Shown in pieces: positions 34,521-45,723 of a stretch of DNA of 64,000 nucleotides; position 1 is the first letter of the stretch; each line of letters begins with the position of its first letter. The position numbers and the translations under genes are program-made. Source of the stretch: Odontocerum albicorne (Eukaryota > Arthropoda > Insecta > Trichoptera > Odontoceridae); the NCBI GenBank assembly GCA_949825065.1, contig OX463839.1, positions 26,273,734 to 26,337,733 of the forward strand, given 5' to 3'. The notes beneath the pieces were generated by a model. That model had not been told where the DNA came from, ran no database searches, and saw nothing but the letters and a program-made list of their open reading frames with translations.

Positions 34521-35070
34521 GTATAGCAATATGATCTGGTTTTGCGCACGATATAAGTTGCAAATGGAGGTGCAGCTCCTGATGTTAGTCTTGCTGCTAC
34601 CGGAAAATATAAAAAAATGTTATTTCTATGTTTGTGCGTTTCAAAATTCAATTTCAAAGTTACCTTTACATCAAATGCTTCCATAGCAATTCGAATTTTG
34701 GGATAGCACATTATGCGTGTATTGGTGGCTCGTTCTTTGATATTTGAAATTGCTAATTGTTTCGTCAACAATTGCAAAAACGAACGTGGCTTGTCTGTTT
34801 TTTGAACAGGCTTCATCCCATCGTAAATTACGAATGCGGTCAATGCAGCAATATCTATCATGTTGTAGAACATTGCAAGCGGCCAACGATTTGTTGAACG
34901 TTTGCATGAATAAGTGCCAAGCATCTGATCCATTGTGTCCACCCTAGATTTATGGGCATTGTAGTCCAGAATGACCATTGGCTTTCGCTTATCGGTTTCA
35001 CTATCCACCGAACAACTATAATGCATTGTATACAACAGCAGGAACGATTTATTCTTCTTCGGTTTCTTTC
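34445..35070 (-). pseudogene. piggyBac transposase, C-terminal part only
   Basis: DDD-type transposase fragment. The frame is open from about 35068 (KKNKSFLLLYTMH) to the stop at 34445; there is no in-frame ATG at the head, and an upstream TGA closes it. It keeps SRVDTMDQMLGTYSCKR, which carries the third catalytic aspartate and the following CS/ATYS..R...RWP block, and the LFYNMID-like segment (AMFYNMIDIAALTAFVIY). The C-terminal cysteine-rich domain follows: YCYTCNKAVCAEHS and YRCDTC, used by this family for end binding. The first two aspartates and the whole N-terminal half are absent. Full members are about 550-600 residues; this piece is about 210. Confidence 0.9.
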
Positions 35071-35322
35071 AATTTCTTTCAATAATGGTACAAGTCAGGT
35101 ATAAGGTCCCTAAAGATCTTGTACCTGATTCCCGTACTAAATGTTCTCAAACCGTAATAAAACACGAACGAGTGATCTTACTGCTTTGAAACTGGTTTTA
35201 ATCGCTTCAGCATGTTTTTTTTTTTCACAACATCACGTTTCCAAAACATACAAAGAGAAAGTTGCGAGCAAACAAAAATTGAAAACGTCCCCAGGGACCT
35301 TGTCACTAATCGGAGGGTTAAC

Positions 35323-35430
35323 AAGCCTTAAGTAAAAACCACTCTGAAACCATTTGAATACAATTGGAATCGAACATGTAACTCCCAAGTCGGAAGACAT
35401 GCATCTCCCCAACAAGACTTCTAAGGTCAT
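35323..35430 (-). repeat. tRNA-derived SINE abutting piggyBac end
   Basis: Plus text AAGCCTTAAGTAAAAACCAC (family 3' end), AATTGGAATCGAACATGTAA (B-box complement) and GGAAGACATGCATCTCCCCAA (worn head) fit the common SINE read on the minus strand. It begins two bases after the TTAA of the piggyBac element, so that element landed at or next to the SINE tail. Confidence 0.65.
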
Positions 35431-35481
35431 CTTTCAAGGCACGTGGTAACACTAATGTGTTTCATTCTTTTTAAAACTTTG

Positions 35482-35706
35482 TAAGCTGCGGAAATTTAAC
35501 CTCCGGATTGGACGACAGGTGTTTTCCTTACCATTTGGAAGCTGCGGGAATTTAACATCCGGATTGGACGACAGGTGTCTTCCTTACCATTCGGAAGCTG
35601 CGGGAATTTAACCCCCGGATTGAACGACAGGTGTCTTCCTTACAATTTGAAAGCTGCGGGAGTTTAACCTCCGGATTGGACGACAGGTGTCTTCCTTACC
35701 CTTTGA
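35482..35706 (-). repeat. 56-bp minisatellite, four units, SINE-like
   Basis: AAGCTGCGG recurs at 35483, 35539, 35595 and 35651, exactly 56 bp apart. Each unit, on the minus strand, reads GGAAGACACCTGTCGTCCAA then TCCGGAGGTTAAATTCCCGC: the tRNA head of the window's common SINE with a degraded B-box. The array therefore looks like a tandem expansion of a SINE head. Confidence 0.85.
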
Positions 35707-36479
35707 ATTCCATATTTCTTTTTTTTTTTTGATGGGTGCATTGAGCTTTTGATTTAACATCTTATTTTTTACCAGATATTCACAATCTTTAACGCTAACT
35801 TTTTGATATAAATTAATGCTACAAAACAAAAAAGAGTGATTCGTATCAATAATATAACAAATATATTTACTTTTGAAAATCCGTTATAAAAATTACCAAA
35901 CTCCTTTGTCTGAAAGATTCTTCCAAAAGATCAGAAATGCGAATCGGACATTAATATCCCCCCACGAATGGCAACAATGTTCCATCTGGCAGATCAAAGC
36001 TGATGGAAGGCTGCGGAAGTTTAAATGTTTATAATTATCCAAACAGTCTTTGCTCCTCTGATTAATGTTTGACTACAATTTCCTTTTACTTAATGACAAT
36101 TTCAAAAGTTTTCCGAGTAGAAAATCGCGGGCTTCGCTATTTCATCCGTACCCTCTGTACACTCCTGGGCGCTCCGCCCCTGACCGGATATCGTGTTATG
36201 TGCCCCTTCATTTTGAAAAGCTATTATTTGATGACGAATTTCAATATTTAAATAAGTTTTTTAAAAATAAATGAATGTTTAATTTATATACTCCAAAGTA
36301 AAAAATGAATATGTACTTAACATTAATGTCTATTCGTTGAACAATTTTACATATAATTTATTCAATTCAAGAGTGCCTGCATTATCATGATGTATCAGAC
36401 AAAAACTGCTTTTTAGAGATTGATTTTATTAGTAGAATAAGGTAACTTAACGCAAAAACCTTACAAAATATCAGCCTTA
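35707..36479. other. Unannotated stretch
   Basis: 35985-36030 again has GGAAGGCTGCGGAAGTTTAA, related to the 56-bp unit just upstream. 36120-36200 is short and GC-richer (CCTGGGCGCTCCGCCCCTGA). No gene recognised. Confidence 0.45.
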
Positions 36480-36665
36480 AACCAAAAGAAAACAAACGAA
36501 GAGGACGACCGAGAAATGAATAGGAGATTGTTGAATAAACTTAGCGGATTATATAAGAATAATGAAAAATAGAAGAACATGTATAACGAGATGTATGGAA
36601 GTCTTTTCACAAGTGAAAAGACGTGGATCTCATCTTCTCTGCCTACCTAAAAGCTTGGTTTGATG
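36480..36665 (+). repeat. LINE family 3' end (truncated copy, plus orientation)
   Basis: Plus strand reads KENKRRGRPRNE, the glycine/arginine block, then stop-riddled sequence with ATGTATAACGAGATGTATGG and GATCTCATCTTCTCTGCCTA before the tail. Orientation matches the copies at 18290 and 27610. Confidence 0.6.
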
Positions 36666-37020
36666 ATATAAATGAATTTCCCAAAAAATGCTAATTGAAA
36701 ATGTTTCTACGTCCTTTATATTATGTTCCCTCCAGAGGAAGTCTATTCCAAGATATGGAACCATTGATGTAGAAGAAATTGGTTAGATTCATAGTTAACA
36801 CTGATGGCCCAACAAGAGATCTCTGGGCATATTTGAAAGAAGGATCCTGAGAGGAAGATGGCGAGACTGTTTGTTTACATGATCCTGTGGAATATCTATG
36901 TATCAATACAAAACAGGGAATAGTAGCGCATCCGATAAAATTAGAGATCGTATAACAACTTCCTAGACCTTTTATTCGTTTCATTTGTTGAGACTTCGTT
37001 AGGTGAACATAGTTGTTAAA

Positions 37021-37090
37021 TGGAGCATAGTGGTTAGCGTTCATTTTAAACTAACATGCGCCCCAGGTTTGATTCCTGGTGGATTTACTT
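37021..37090 (+). repeat. tRNA-like SINE head
   Basis: ATAGTGGTTAGCG (A-box like) and CCCCAGGTTTGATTCCTGGT (B-box with pairing T-arm) at normal tRNA spacing. It differs from the common SINE head, so it may be a second SINE family or a tRNA pseudogene; acceptor-stem pairing is not evident. Confidence 0.5.
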
Positions 37091-37334
37091 CCAGACTAGT
37101 CTTTCCTCTTAGACCATTTTACATCTCAATTTACGTTTTTTCTATAGCTTATATGCTAAATAACTAGATAGCGCTTTTTTGTTCCTAAGCCTCCCTTACT
37201 TTCTTTTGAGCTAATTAAAAAAACGCTCTTGAGGTGATCGAAAAAAAACCCTTTACCTAATTATCTAAAAAAATGGTTAGTGTCCAATCACTGAGGAATA
37301 ATTTGAATAATTTACCTAATCTCTTAAAAAAACA

Positions 37335-37450
37335 AGACCTCGATAGGTAGGACTCCCATCTGGAGAAGCCTGACACAGGATAGAAGGAAGTGGAGGGTGT
37401 TCATGGAGGAGGCCAAGACATACCTGGGGGCTTACAGTCAATGATGATGA
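37335..37450 (+). pseudogene. LINE C-terminus with TGA tail
   Basis: Plus-strand frame: RTPIWRSLTQDRRKWRVFME then EAKTYLGAYSQ, stop, followed directly by ATGATGATGATG. The DR.KWR......A pattern just before the stop and the TGA microsatellite tail are typical of several insect LINE clades (I/R1/RTE-like). It is a different family from the FGHVERM tails. Confidence 0.7.
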
Positions 37451-37879
37451 TGAATATTTAGTAAAAATCCAATTTATTTTCCAGAATTTAGGTGTGAGCT
37501 TGAATATTTCAACTGTAACAATATATTGCTGTTAACATTACAGGTCTGAGTATTGGGGCTGCTCTATGCTCAGTAATGAGATTAAATAAACTACCACTCT
37601 CTAATACACGAGAAGAGACAACATGTAGGATCCAATACAGTGATACTCAATCTGTTAGAATACATTTTAATAAATTTAATTAATTCATTCCAATGATGTT
37701 AATTTAAGTACTAAGTTAGAAGAGCGAATGCATATTTTTTACACGAGTATTTCAAATATCCAAATTTTTATTTTATTTTACTTGTATTATATACAGTGTA
37801 ATATATTGGGTTTATTGGCAAACGGAAATCTCATTTAAAAAGATCTTTAGGGAAAATCATAATAGAATCCTTTTTTTTT

Positions 37880-37957
37880 TAAATCTGGGTTCCGACAGGA
37901 ACCCGCAACCCCCGAGGTGGAAGACAGGTGTCTTACCAAGTAGAGCGTAGAGGTCAA
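37880..37957 (-). repeat. tRNA-derived SINE
   Basis: Minus strand: GACCTCTACGCTCTACTTGG TAAGACACC (A-box), GGTTGCGGGTTCCTGTCGGA (B-box region). The 3' end is replaced by a T-run in plus orientation. It is well preserved in the head. Confidence 0.7.
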
Positions 37958-38263
37958 TATTGAATATTATTTTATTATAGTGTATATTTATACTGTGCAT
38001 CTTCTTAGTTTTGAATATTATTTAATTACAGTATTTGTTCCTATTGTACGAGAGTTATTTAAAGAGAAAAAAATAATTTACGTACCTAAATATCAATGAT
38101 AAGCACTGACCATTATAACACTTGTTTTAGTTACATTTAGAAACACATAACTTAATCTGTTATCTTCTACTTATCTATTCTCCCTCTTTCAATTCAAAGA
38201 AGTTCTTTAATGAAAAATGTAAAGATAACTTCAGATAGGTTGTATAGTGTTATTTCTCTACAT

Positions 38264-38605
38264 CAGGGGTCGGCAACTACGACCCGTCACCTCTTTTGTA
38301 CGGCCCACCAGGTAAAAATGGATTCTAGAATATCATTTTTTTTTTAATTTCAAAGTACGCGCTATAACGGAGCGGCCGACCGTCAAGTTGAGGAGCTGCG
38401 TATATTGTTTCCAGTACCACGTATATTGCCGTTCTTTCACATTCTGTTCTCGTTTTATTACCCGTGATTATTATAAAAAAATAGTTTGTTTAAAAACTAT
38501 ATTTCCCGTGCATGTAAATCATGTATGTCAATACAAGAAAGTTTTCCATGTTATTTACAATAAGTGGTTCGGCCTGCATAAATATCCACAAGTTGGCCTA
38601 CTGCT
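38264..38605. mobile_element. Probable hAT relic
   Basis: CAGGGGTCGGCAACTACGAC followed by CGTCACCTCTTTTGTACGGC is the classic left end of many hAT-superfamily elements (CAGGGGTCGGCAA...GCGGCCC). The likely right end, GGTTCGGCCTGCATAAATAT and AGTTGGCCTACTGCTCC (about 38566-38607), is much eroded and no target duplication is visible. Non-coding. Confidence 0.55.
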
Positions 38606-38680
38606 CCAAAGAGCTTAAATTATTATTTATTTGAACCTTTACAAAAAATGTTTCCCAACTGCTGCTCTACACTATGTGAA

Positions 38681-38718
38681 GACCTCTGTGGCCTTGTTGG
38701 TAAGAGACTCTCATTTTT
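38681..38718 (+). repeat. SINE head fragment
   Basis: GACCTCTGTGGCCTTGTTGG TAAGAGACTCTCAT is a near-consensus A-box head of the common SINE. The B-box is lost; TTTTTTTCGG follows. Confidence 0.6.
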
Positions 38719-40295
38719 TTCGGAAAAACCTTTGAATTGTTTTCAGCAAATTGATATTGCACTTTTTTTGGGTCTAAAATGTGTTCAACGATTAATTCAA
38801 AGACACTTACATATGAATGTAGTATATCTCAAGCAGTGAGAACTTCACAATACTTTTAACATTTTTCACGGAAAATCTTTGTTTTAATATTTATTCGATA
38901 TCGATATATATTTTAATAGTTTGTGTAATGTTACGTCGCAAAAAAGATCTGGCATATTTTTTACTTATGTGAAATATTGAAAAACCATATATCAATCCCG
39001 TATGTGGAGAAATATCAAGCCATATATCATTCCTGTATGTGGAGAAATATTAAGGAGTTCTTAATAGTTAAATTCCGTTCTAAAAATATTTCATCCATGT
39101 CAGGCCATACAAAGCAGCTTTATGTTTTCTCTATTATCTTAAAACAAATAAAATATGAATAAAAACGGCTATACCATATATCAATTGGAATATGCGTAGT
39201 GTAAAGGTTGAAATTCACTGTCCTTGTGTTTGTTAGAATTAATACCCTCTGACCGGCACGCCAGAGGTTTTCATTATACACTTTTCTAACCTTTCGGGTC
39301 TCGCTTCATGAAAACACTTTCGCCACAAGGACTATTTAATTGATTTTACTCAAACTAGTGGTTAATTATAATTTTATTATACACTTGGATGGGACAAATT
39401 GACTTAACTTCAATAGTTTCGAGATAAAATCGTAACACTTTCAATCTTTTTGTGCGGTCATTGATGGAAAAAAACATTTTACCAATGATTTGATTACTTT
39501 GTTCGAAATGATGTTATAAAGTAACCACAATTTGTTTCAGTTTTATTTAACCTCTGTTCTTTGGTTTTAAATAAGTATTATATTATATTTTCATTGAATA
39601 CTATTTATTAAAACAAAAATAATTATGATATATGTGCGTAAAATAAAGTTCAATTCTGGTATTTATTATGATAAAACGTGACTAATATTATTTCAAAATA
39701 AGACTAAAGAAATTATTTAAATCATTGTGCCTAAGACAAGTTTCAAACCCTTGCACGAATCACTCACTACATGTTTGCGTTTAAAAGTGAGTGACTCCTG
39801 AGAACGAGTCATGCGATCTTTCCAAAACGTAGAGTATATCTACTTAAATATTGCGTACAATAGCTTATTATTCTTCAACATTTATTTAAATTTATATCAG
39901 AACTATAATAAGAAATGTTAAAAACAAAATAACCAAAATGATTTAATTATATCGATATATGAGAATACATCATTTTGAAAATTGTAGATTTTTTAAATCA
40001 ATGGATTAAAACAATACAATTTGTTTAAAAAAAGTGTTATACGAATATCATAAATAAATCTTTAAAAATATTCTTATATTAAAAATAGACAAGAATGAGA
40101 TTTTCTATAAAAATTCAAATACGAGTACAAGCAAAGATTCAATGTAGGTTATATCACAAATAAATATATATAAAAGAAAAAAATAGACGATGTACAAATT
40201 TAGATCGTATATATTATTAAAAACTCCTTTGCCAACAAGCGTTTATCCTAAAAATTTGAATATTCTCTTTAAAAATCCTATTTCAATTTGCAAGA
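38719..40295. other. Unannotated AT-rich stretch
   Basis: A roughly 37-bp imperfect duplication (CATATATCA..CC.GTATGTGG) occurs at about 38986-39054. 39190-39320 is less AT-rich. Otherwise nothing recognised. Confidence 0.45.
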
Positions 40296-40379
40296 ATGAT
40301 TCGAAAAATTGCAGGTGAACTTCATATATACTCGTATATTAAATGGAATCCCATCTACAGAGATTTTTTAAACAATTTT

Positions 40380-40500
40380 CCAAGAGTAAAGTGTCACCAC
40401 CCCCCAGCTTCCGTCGTGCTGTCTGTGCCTAGAGGGCATCGTTTGAGGACGAGGAAGCGCTGGAACCTCCCTATTGTAAGGGTGGAACAAAGCTGAGGAA
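40380..40500. other. Short GC-rich patch of unknown origin
   Basis: About 120 bp near 50% GC inside AT-rich flanks (CACCCCCCAGCTTCCGTCGT, GAGGACGAGGAAGCGCTGGA). Both strands have short open frames, none recognised. Transposon remnant or unique sequence. Confidence 0.4.
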
Positions 40501-40820
40501 AATGAGGGTAACTCTATTTGGTGGAACTTTAATAGTGGCGTTTTGAAATTCAGAATTTGTTTTAACGAAATATAATTTGAGTATGTTATTATCTGGTGCT
40601 AAAAAAACTTTAAAATTGGAGGCAAATGAGTTTAAATTTTATCCCAGAGTTCGTAAATATATTAATTAAAGAACAATTCAATGAAAGTTATATTGTTTCA
40701 CTCACTAATTTTAAAAGTTAACTTTTGTGTTATAGTATTATTCGCTGTATATATTACAACCTTGTCGTAAATATTGTCGTATGGTAATCTCTTCCTATCA
40801 ACCAGAAATATGTATATTAT

Positions 40821-40943
40821 AGAGGCCTTAAATGAAAACCCAACTCGAAACTTTTTGGGAAAAAATCGGGTACCAAAGGGAATCAAACCCGCTACCACCA
40901 ATTTTGAAAACCGACGTCTTACCAATTAGACCAAGAGGGTCGT
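40821..40943 (-). repeat. tRNA-derived SINE, best preserved
   Basis: Minus strand: ACGACCCTCTTGGTCTAATT GGTAAGACGTCGGTT (A-box), GCGGGTTTGATTCCCTTTGG (B-box), TACCCGATTTTTTCCC, then the complement of GAGGCCTTAAATGAAAACCC at the 3' end. All modules are in order, so this is a good reference copy. Confidence 0.8.
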
Positions 40944-43739
40944 TGTTAAATTTTCACACTTGTCGCATTAAAATTATGGTTTAAGGGTAATTAAGTTAAA
41001 TTAAATTTTTTATTCTATCCAAGTACAAATGCATGTTCTAGGGTACATCGAAGCCTTACTTAATATAAATCCAATACTCTATACATAAAAATGATTTAGA
41101 GGTTGAATTGACGCGCTAGCCCAGTTATTAGATTGCTTGTTTAATTAACCCTAAGGCGTCTCACATATTTGAAAGAGATCTTACTTGACCTGGATTTTAG
41201 TTCTTCTTAGGTTTAGTAACAACTTAATTTAACACTCTTGAAGTATATACGTAAAGATATGTCAATTCTGTCTACCCCAAAAGGGACATGGCATGATGTT
41301 ATATATGTAACTTACTATCTGCCATGATAGAATAAAGTTTATTCGCTGTATATCACAAATAAAATGAATAAAATACTCTATGAATAATATTTTACTGAAT
41401 AATTGCACCTGTGTACTCGTAAAATAAATACTTTCCGCAATAAAGAAAATCCAAGAAGGACGTGGACTTGAAAGACTACGAAACTGTACATCTTTTTCCA
41501 CTATTTATTGTATTAAACGGTTTCCACTTTTTATTCTATGTACTTTACTTTCTTTCAGTGATTTAAAAACGAAGCTTTGTGAGACGATATCATCTAAAAA
41601 CTTAGATCACATAATGTTAATGGATCCGTTATAGTTGTATATACCATAAATGCCAAAAATACCAGTATTCTGTTAAAAAAATGAAAGGCTCATTGAAACA
41701 AGAAAGCAATATAAATAAAATCGTAAGGAAAAAGATTTAAATGTTTATCGGACTTCATTTTTAAGATATTGTGTACTATACGAGTATAGAATGTCTCTCA
41801 CTTTTGCCTGTTTTTCAATAAAATTATTAATATGTTTGTTTACCATAATGGCAGTTGAAATGAAAAGTGAATGGTTTCTTAAATACATAAGGGCACCCTA
41901 AGAAAAACAAAATCATTTATTATGAATCGAAATTTAATTTGAATGAAGCAGAAAATATGTCGTTCATTCTTTAACATCTTTATTTTCCTATTTAAATACA
42001 GCGCTTTCTATGTAAGGCCAGATAAAAGCTGTTGAGATTTTATGGCTATTGAGTACACAAATAATAAAACAAATCTCAAAAAGAACAAACTCCACAAAGT
42101 TTTTTTTTTTTGAAAACTAGAAAGAAAGAAATCAATGACTTATCGAACTCCATCAATCATTCCACCATTAGCCTTATGAACCCGGTCGTATCAATATTAA
42201 AGATGCCACTATCAGTGAGACTCACGATTTGGAAGCTGCGTTCCTTGTGAAGCATAATATTTCGTTAATAATCAGAACTAACCATTAGCAAATGAAATAA
42301 CTTAGATACTTAAATGCGTAATAAAAATGTAATGTAATCATTTTAATATCCTATGAATATAAGTTTTTAGCGTATATTCATAGGATATTAAGTTAAGAAC
42401 AAAAAAGAAAATTCATGATACTGTAGAAAAACGCACAGCTCAAATTAAGTCAAAAATTTCTGTTCGGCTTCAGTTTTCATATTTTAAGCCCAATTCAAGT
42501 TTTTTTTAATTTTTAGAATCCCGATCAATAAACGGTTATTTTTTATGATATAAAGACTGAAAAATATGAGATAATAAATAAGCGATAAGATTGTGAGACT
42601 ATCCTCACCACATCTTGAATTAATGATTAAACAACACACTCACCCCTACACGGAATATTCTGATGCATGTAAATCACACTCTTCGCATTTGATATGAAGA
42701 AGGGTGAATTATTTTCACCATGGTACGAGTATACCTCTTTTCTTTGATTTCTTTAACATACGTAATTTAATGCAATTCTATTATTTTGTATCCATACACT
42801 CTACTATATAGAAAGGCGGGAACTTTATATCGCTGTGATGGTAAAATACAAGGATCAAGGAGTACATATTTAGAAACATGAATTATTAACTTGAATATAA
42901 ATCTTGTTTCAAGTGTAACTGAATCAAGCGAAAAAAAATAAAGCTGGAAGATCTAAGATAAAATCAAATAAAACGTATTTTTGATTATTGGAGAGAATAG
43001 TTAAATTAATATTTGAAAAATATTTTAACACACGTTTCGGCTTTAACTTTGAGGAACTCCAAATTGGAGTATTTAATAATAAATTACTTTGTTAACCCAC
43101 TAATTATATTAATCCTCACAAGTATTTCTACCTCCTATCTCGAGGCTCTATTGATGCGGAATGATCCCGGTTTGTTTCCAAAGCAATGCTTTGGTCCAAC
43201 TAGTGTTATGTTTTATCGAAAGTGTGTGCGATCTATTGACACAAGGAAAAAAATTATAAATGGTGAAACCTTTTACATTGTTTGGTTATTTATCACTGTT
43301 TTTTTTGCTTACGGTATGTATCTTTAATGATAATATCCATTATTTTACATAACTTTTATGACTTACATAAAATTTAAAATTTACTTTCTTTTAAATAATT
43401 TTCTAAGATTAACAAGGTAGGTTATGTTCTGAAATTCCAGTACCAATGTCCCCCTGTATCATTCCAATATGCATACTTTCACAAGCACATTATATTTCAT
43501 ATAGCTTACACTTATGTAGTCCATCGCCCTTATCATAGATAGAAGGTAGAAACACGCGTCGCGGGAATTAATTTAATTAGTGGAATAACAAGGGAATTTA
43601 TAATTAAATATATCTTATATTAGTAAATGTGTTTGCCTAAATTAAAATAAAAACATCATCATCACTATCACCCTTTATCCCTATTTATTAATTAAATACT
43701 TCACTGCCAATCAGATAAAGGAGGTAAAATGGTTTCAAA
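40944..43739. other. AT-rich stretch with one LINE tail scrap and one hairpin
   Basis: 41260-41315 (TCTGTCTACCCCAAAAGGGA, CATGGCATGATGTTATATAT) matches the last about 50 bp of the LINE family in plus orientation. A perfect 19-bp inverted repeat is at 42343-42391. Frames near 43.0-43.3 kb have no recognisable motif. Confidence 0.5.
42343..42391. repeat. Perfect 19-bp inverted repeat
   Basis: TTAATATCCTATGAATATA (42343-42361) and its exact complement (42373-42391) enclose an 11-base loop AGTTTTTAGCG. It is AT-rich, so chance is not excluded, but 19 of 19 pairing is notable. No transposon signature beside it. Confidence 0.85.
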
Positions 43740-44185
43740 TCAGTTTTATTTGTGAAAAATTCATAAAAATAAGTGAAAAATCATTAATGAAAAGAAGAAC
43801 AAAGATGCATTGGCCTTTCAGCGTAGAAAGACAACACAAATCTTCCCTTAATTATTTCTTTCCACACATTTTTGGTTTCTGGTACGTTCATACATCTCGT
43901 CTTGCATACCCTCCTATAAAAGTTTTTGACTCATTCATCTTTCAGAATTTGATAAATTTGGCCGTGTCACGTTTTTTCAGTTCCTAGAAACCTTAACTAC
44001 TCGTATTTATTTATGTTCCATCATTCATTCTTTCTACGTGGTCAAACTATCTCAATGTTCTTTTCTATATCTTTAACATTGAATTTTCTTTTAAAAAGCA
44101 CTCTTTTCTATTATTCTGTAATACACTATTTTTTCACACATTCTTCACAAAGTTTCCATTATTTAATTATGTAAGTTTTCAAATT
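43740..44185 (-). repeat. LINE family 3' end (truncated copy)
   Basis: Plus text shows the family blocks in order though eroded: CAGCGTAGAAAGACAACACA, GTTCATACATCTCGTCTTGC, CATCTTTCAGAATTTGATAA, TTCTACGTGGTCAAACTATC, TCAATGTTC. The last block is the antisense of the GHVERM codons. Confidence 0.6.
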
Positions 44186-44599
44186 TCGGATAAAATACAA
44201 TTTAAGGGTATATACGATTATATACGATGTACGATATATATATATATACGATGGTATATACTCGTATTACTGTAAATTTTGTTTATACCAATGGAACACC
44301 GTGTGCAATTGTGAGAAAACGCTCATTTGTCAATCATTGAAAATATAAGAAGGTATTTCCTAAATCTTTTATATAATTTTTACATTTTTTTCGCCATCAA
44401 ACCTTTCATCTTCCCACAACTTAAGCGAAAATATTTATTTCAACCTTATAAGAAATGAAACACGGGTTTTCAATTTGTTCCAATTAAGAAATAAAAAAAC
44501 TCATTCAGCCATATAAACAAAGATTCTTTCTAAGCAATTTGTTTTTTGTGTTTAGTTTAAAACACCATTTCTTAAAAAAAAAAAACGATTTTATTGAAG
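44186..44599. other. AT-rich stretch with TATACG-type low complexity
   Basis: 44210-44280 consists of short ATATACGAT-like repeats with one ACTCGTA. The rest is featureless. Confidence 0.5.
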
Positions 44600-44830
44600 A
44601 AAGCTTTCCGTGGAGCTTTAATGTTTCTCAGCGGTGAGCTTTTGATGCTGTGGTTAGCCGACCGTTAATAAAAGAAATAACGATTGCTTATCGCCGTTAT
44701 TGCTACCGACTTAAGACCTTTGAAATTTTTCGCGCTTGACTGACTAAAGTTAAAAGGCGAATATCGACATGACTACTCACATAATAAGAAAACATAGCAT
44801 CTGATAGCTCAGCTAAATGACCCAGAATTG
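44600..44830. promoter_or_regulatory. Possible conserved noncoding block
   Basis: Non-repetitive and less AT-rich than its flanks; contains CGTTAATAAAAGAAATAACG, GATTGCTTATCGCCGTTATT and TAGCATCTGATAGCTCAGC. No open frame. A cis-regulatory role is conjecture from composition alone. Confidence 0.2.
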
Positions 44831-44884
44831 CAACATATATCTCATAGAAAACCTTCGTCGACGAAAAGTTGTAAGTTTAACTTC

Positions 44885-44998
44885 AATTCCGTGGCCTAGT
44901 CAATAAAAAGCCTGCCTTCCAGTCCACAGGTTTCTGGTTCAATTTCTGATCTGTATTCTGTTTAAAAAAATGTGTTCCCTTTTTTCCACTTAAAGACT
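44885..44998 (+). repeat. tRNA-derived SINE
   Basis: ATTCCGTGGCCTAGTCAATA then AGCCTGCCTTCCAGTCCACA, GGTTTCTGGTTCAATTTCTG (B-box) and GTTCCCTTTTTTCCACTTAA: the common SINE with a diverged A-box and 3' end. Confidence 0.65.
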
Positions 44999-45124
44999 TT
45001 TAAACATTTTTCTGGTTGGTTGGAAGTCATTTCAACATGACAACAACCCCATCAGATACACAATGAAAGTGTAAAACAATACTGGAATATATTTCGCTTA
45101 TTTTTTATGATACAAACATACCAT

Positions 45125-45415
45125 TGACGTAAGCAGAGATGAGAGAGCGCCAGACTTTCCTATCGCGACTCACATCTTTCGCCTTTTTTACATTTATTCG
45201 CTTTCTCATACATTCCCTATGATTTGTCTGACTTTTTAAATTTTTTTCTTTCAAAATAGAATACACTTAATCCAACCACACTCTCCTTGGGCTTCTTCTA
45301 CCATGCTTTCCACGCATATTTGCACTGTAACGCCTTTCCTTTTATCGTGTCTTTTACAGCCATTCGTACTTCTTCTAGACTAATTGCATTTACATTTTCC
45401 ATCCGATCGTCATTC
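45125..45415 (-). repeat. LINE family 3' end (truncated copy)
   Basis: GTAAGCAGAGATGAGAGAGC, CCTATCGCGACTCACATCTT then TCGCC, ACTTAATCCAACCACACTCT and ACCATGCTTTCCACGCATAT follow the 11.2-kb copy almost block for block. Minus-strand coding is destroyed. Confidence 0.7.
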
Positions 45416-45618
45416 TTACCTCCATCAAATTCACGGTTTTCTCAACTTTTATAATCACTCTAGTACAATTATATTCCTTCAATCTCGGACGAAACATTGT
45501 TATGATAAACAAAGTTTCATTGTTTGTTTTTTTTACTTGAAAAAAATTAAATATAGTCAAAAAACTTGTCATTGAATTGTATTCCTCACTTTCTTTATAT
45601 TAATATAATATCAATATG

Positions 45619-45723
45619 GAACAAAGCTGGAACCTTTTAAAAAATAAGTAACACATAAATACACATGCCAATCTCTGGGATGGAAAATAGACAGATGTCT
45701 GACCAAATAGACCACAGAGAACA
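45619..45723 (-). repeat. tRNA-derived SINE, eroded
   Basis: Minus strand: TTCTCTGTGGTCTATTTGGT CAGACATCTGT (A-box), worn middle without a clear B-box, then the complement of GGAACAAAGCTGGAACC at the 3' end. Confidence 0.55.

Larger units (their letters stand above)
33595..34716. repeat. 536-bp direct duplication inside piggyBac
   Basis: GTTAGCTTATGG then TTGTATAAGGTGCCTAAATG occur at 33595 and again at 34131, and the two copies run in parallel through the transposase C-terminus to GCGTGTA (34070 and about 34720). They differ by point changes, a short deletion in the distal copy and the local triplication described separately. Confidence 0.85.
33482..35317 (-). mobile_element. piggyBac-family element with both ends, decayed
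   Basis: TTAA at 33478-33481 and 35318-35321 flank a 1836-bp unit whose ends are inverted repeats: left CCCTCCGATCGGTGACA, right (complement) CCCTCCGATTAGTGACA, 15 of 17 matching. Both ends also share GACAAGGT followed by CTAGGGAC or CCTGGGGAC just inside. The interior encodes only the C-terminal part of a transposase on the minus strand, with a 536-bp duplication. Non-autonomous; a relative with the same ends would be needed for movement. Confidence 0.9.

Noticed and set aside
37021..37090. Functional tRNA gene
   Set aside because: A- and B-box-like words are present but the acceptor and anticodon arms do not pair; kept as a SINE or tRNA relic.
41130..41260. Third piggyBac-like end (TTAACCCTAAGGCGTC at about 41144)
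   Set aside because: No matching inverted end next to another TTAA was found nearby.
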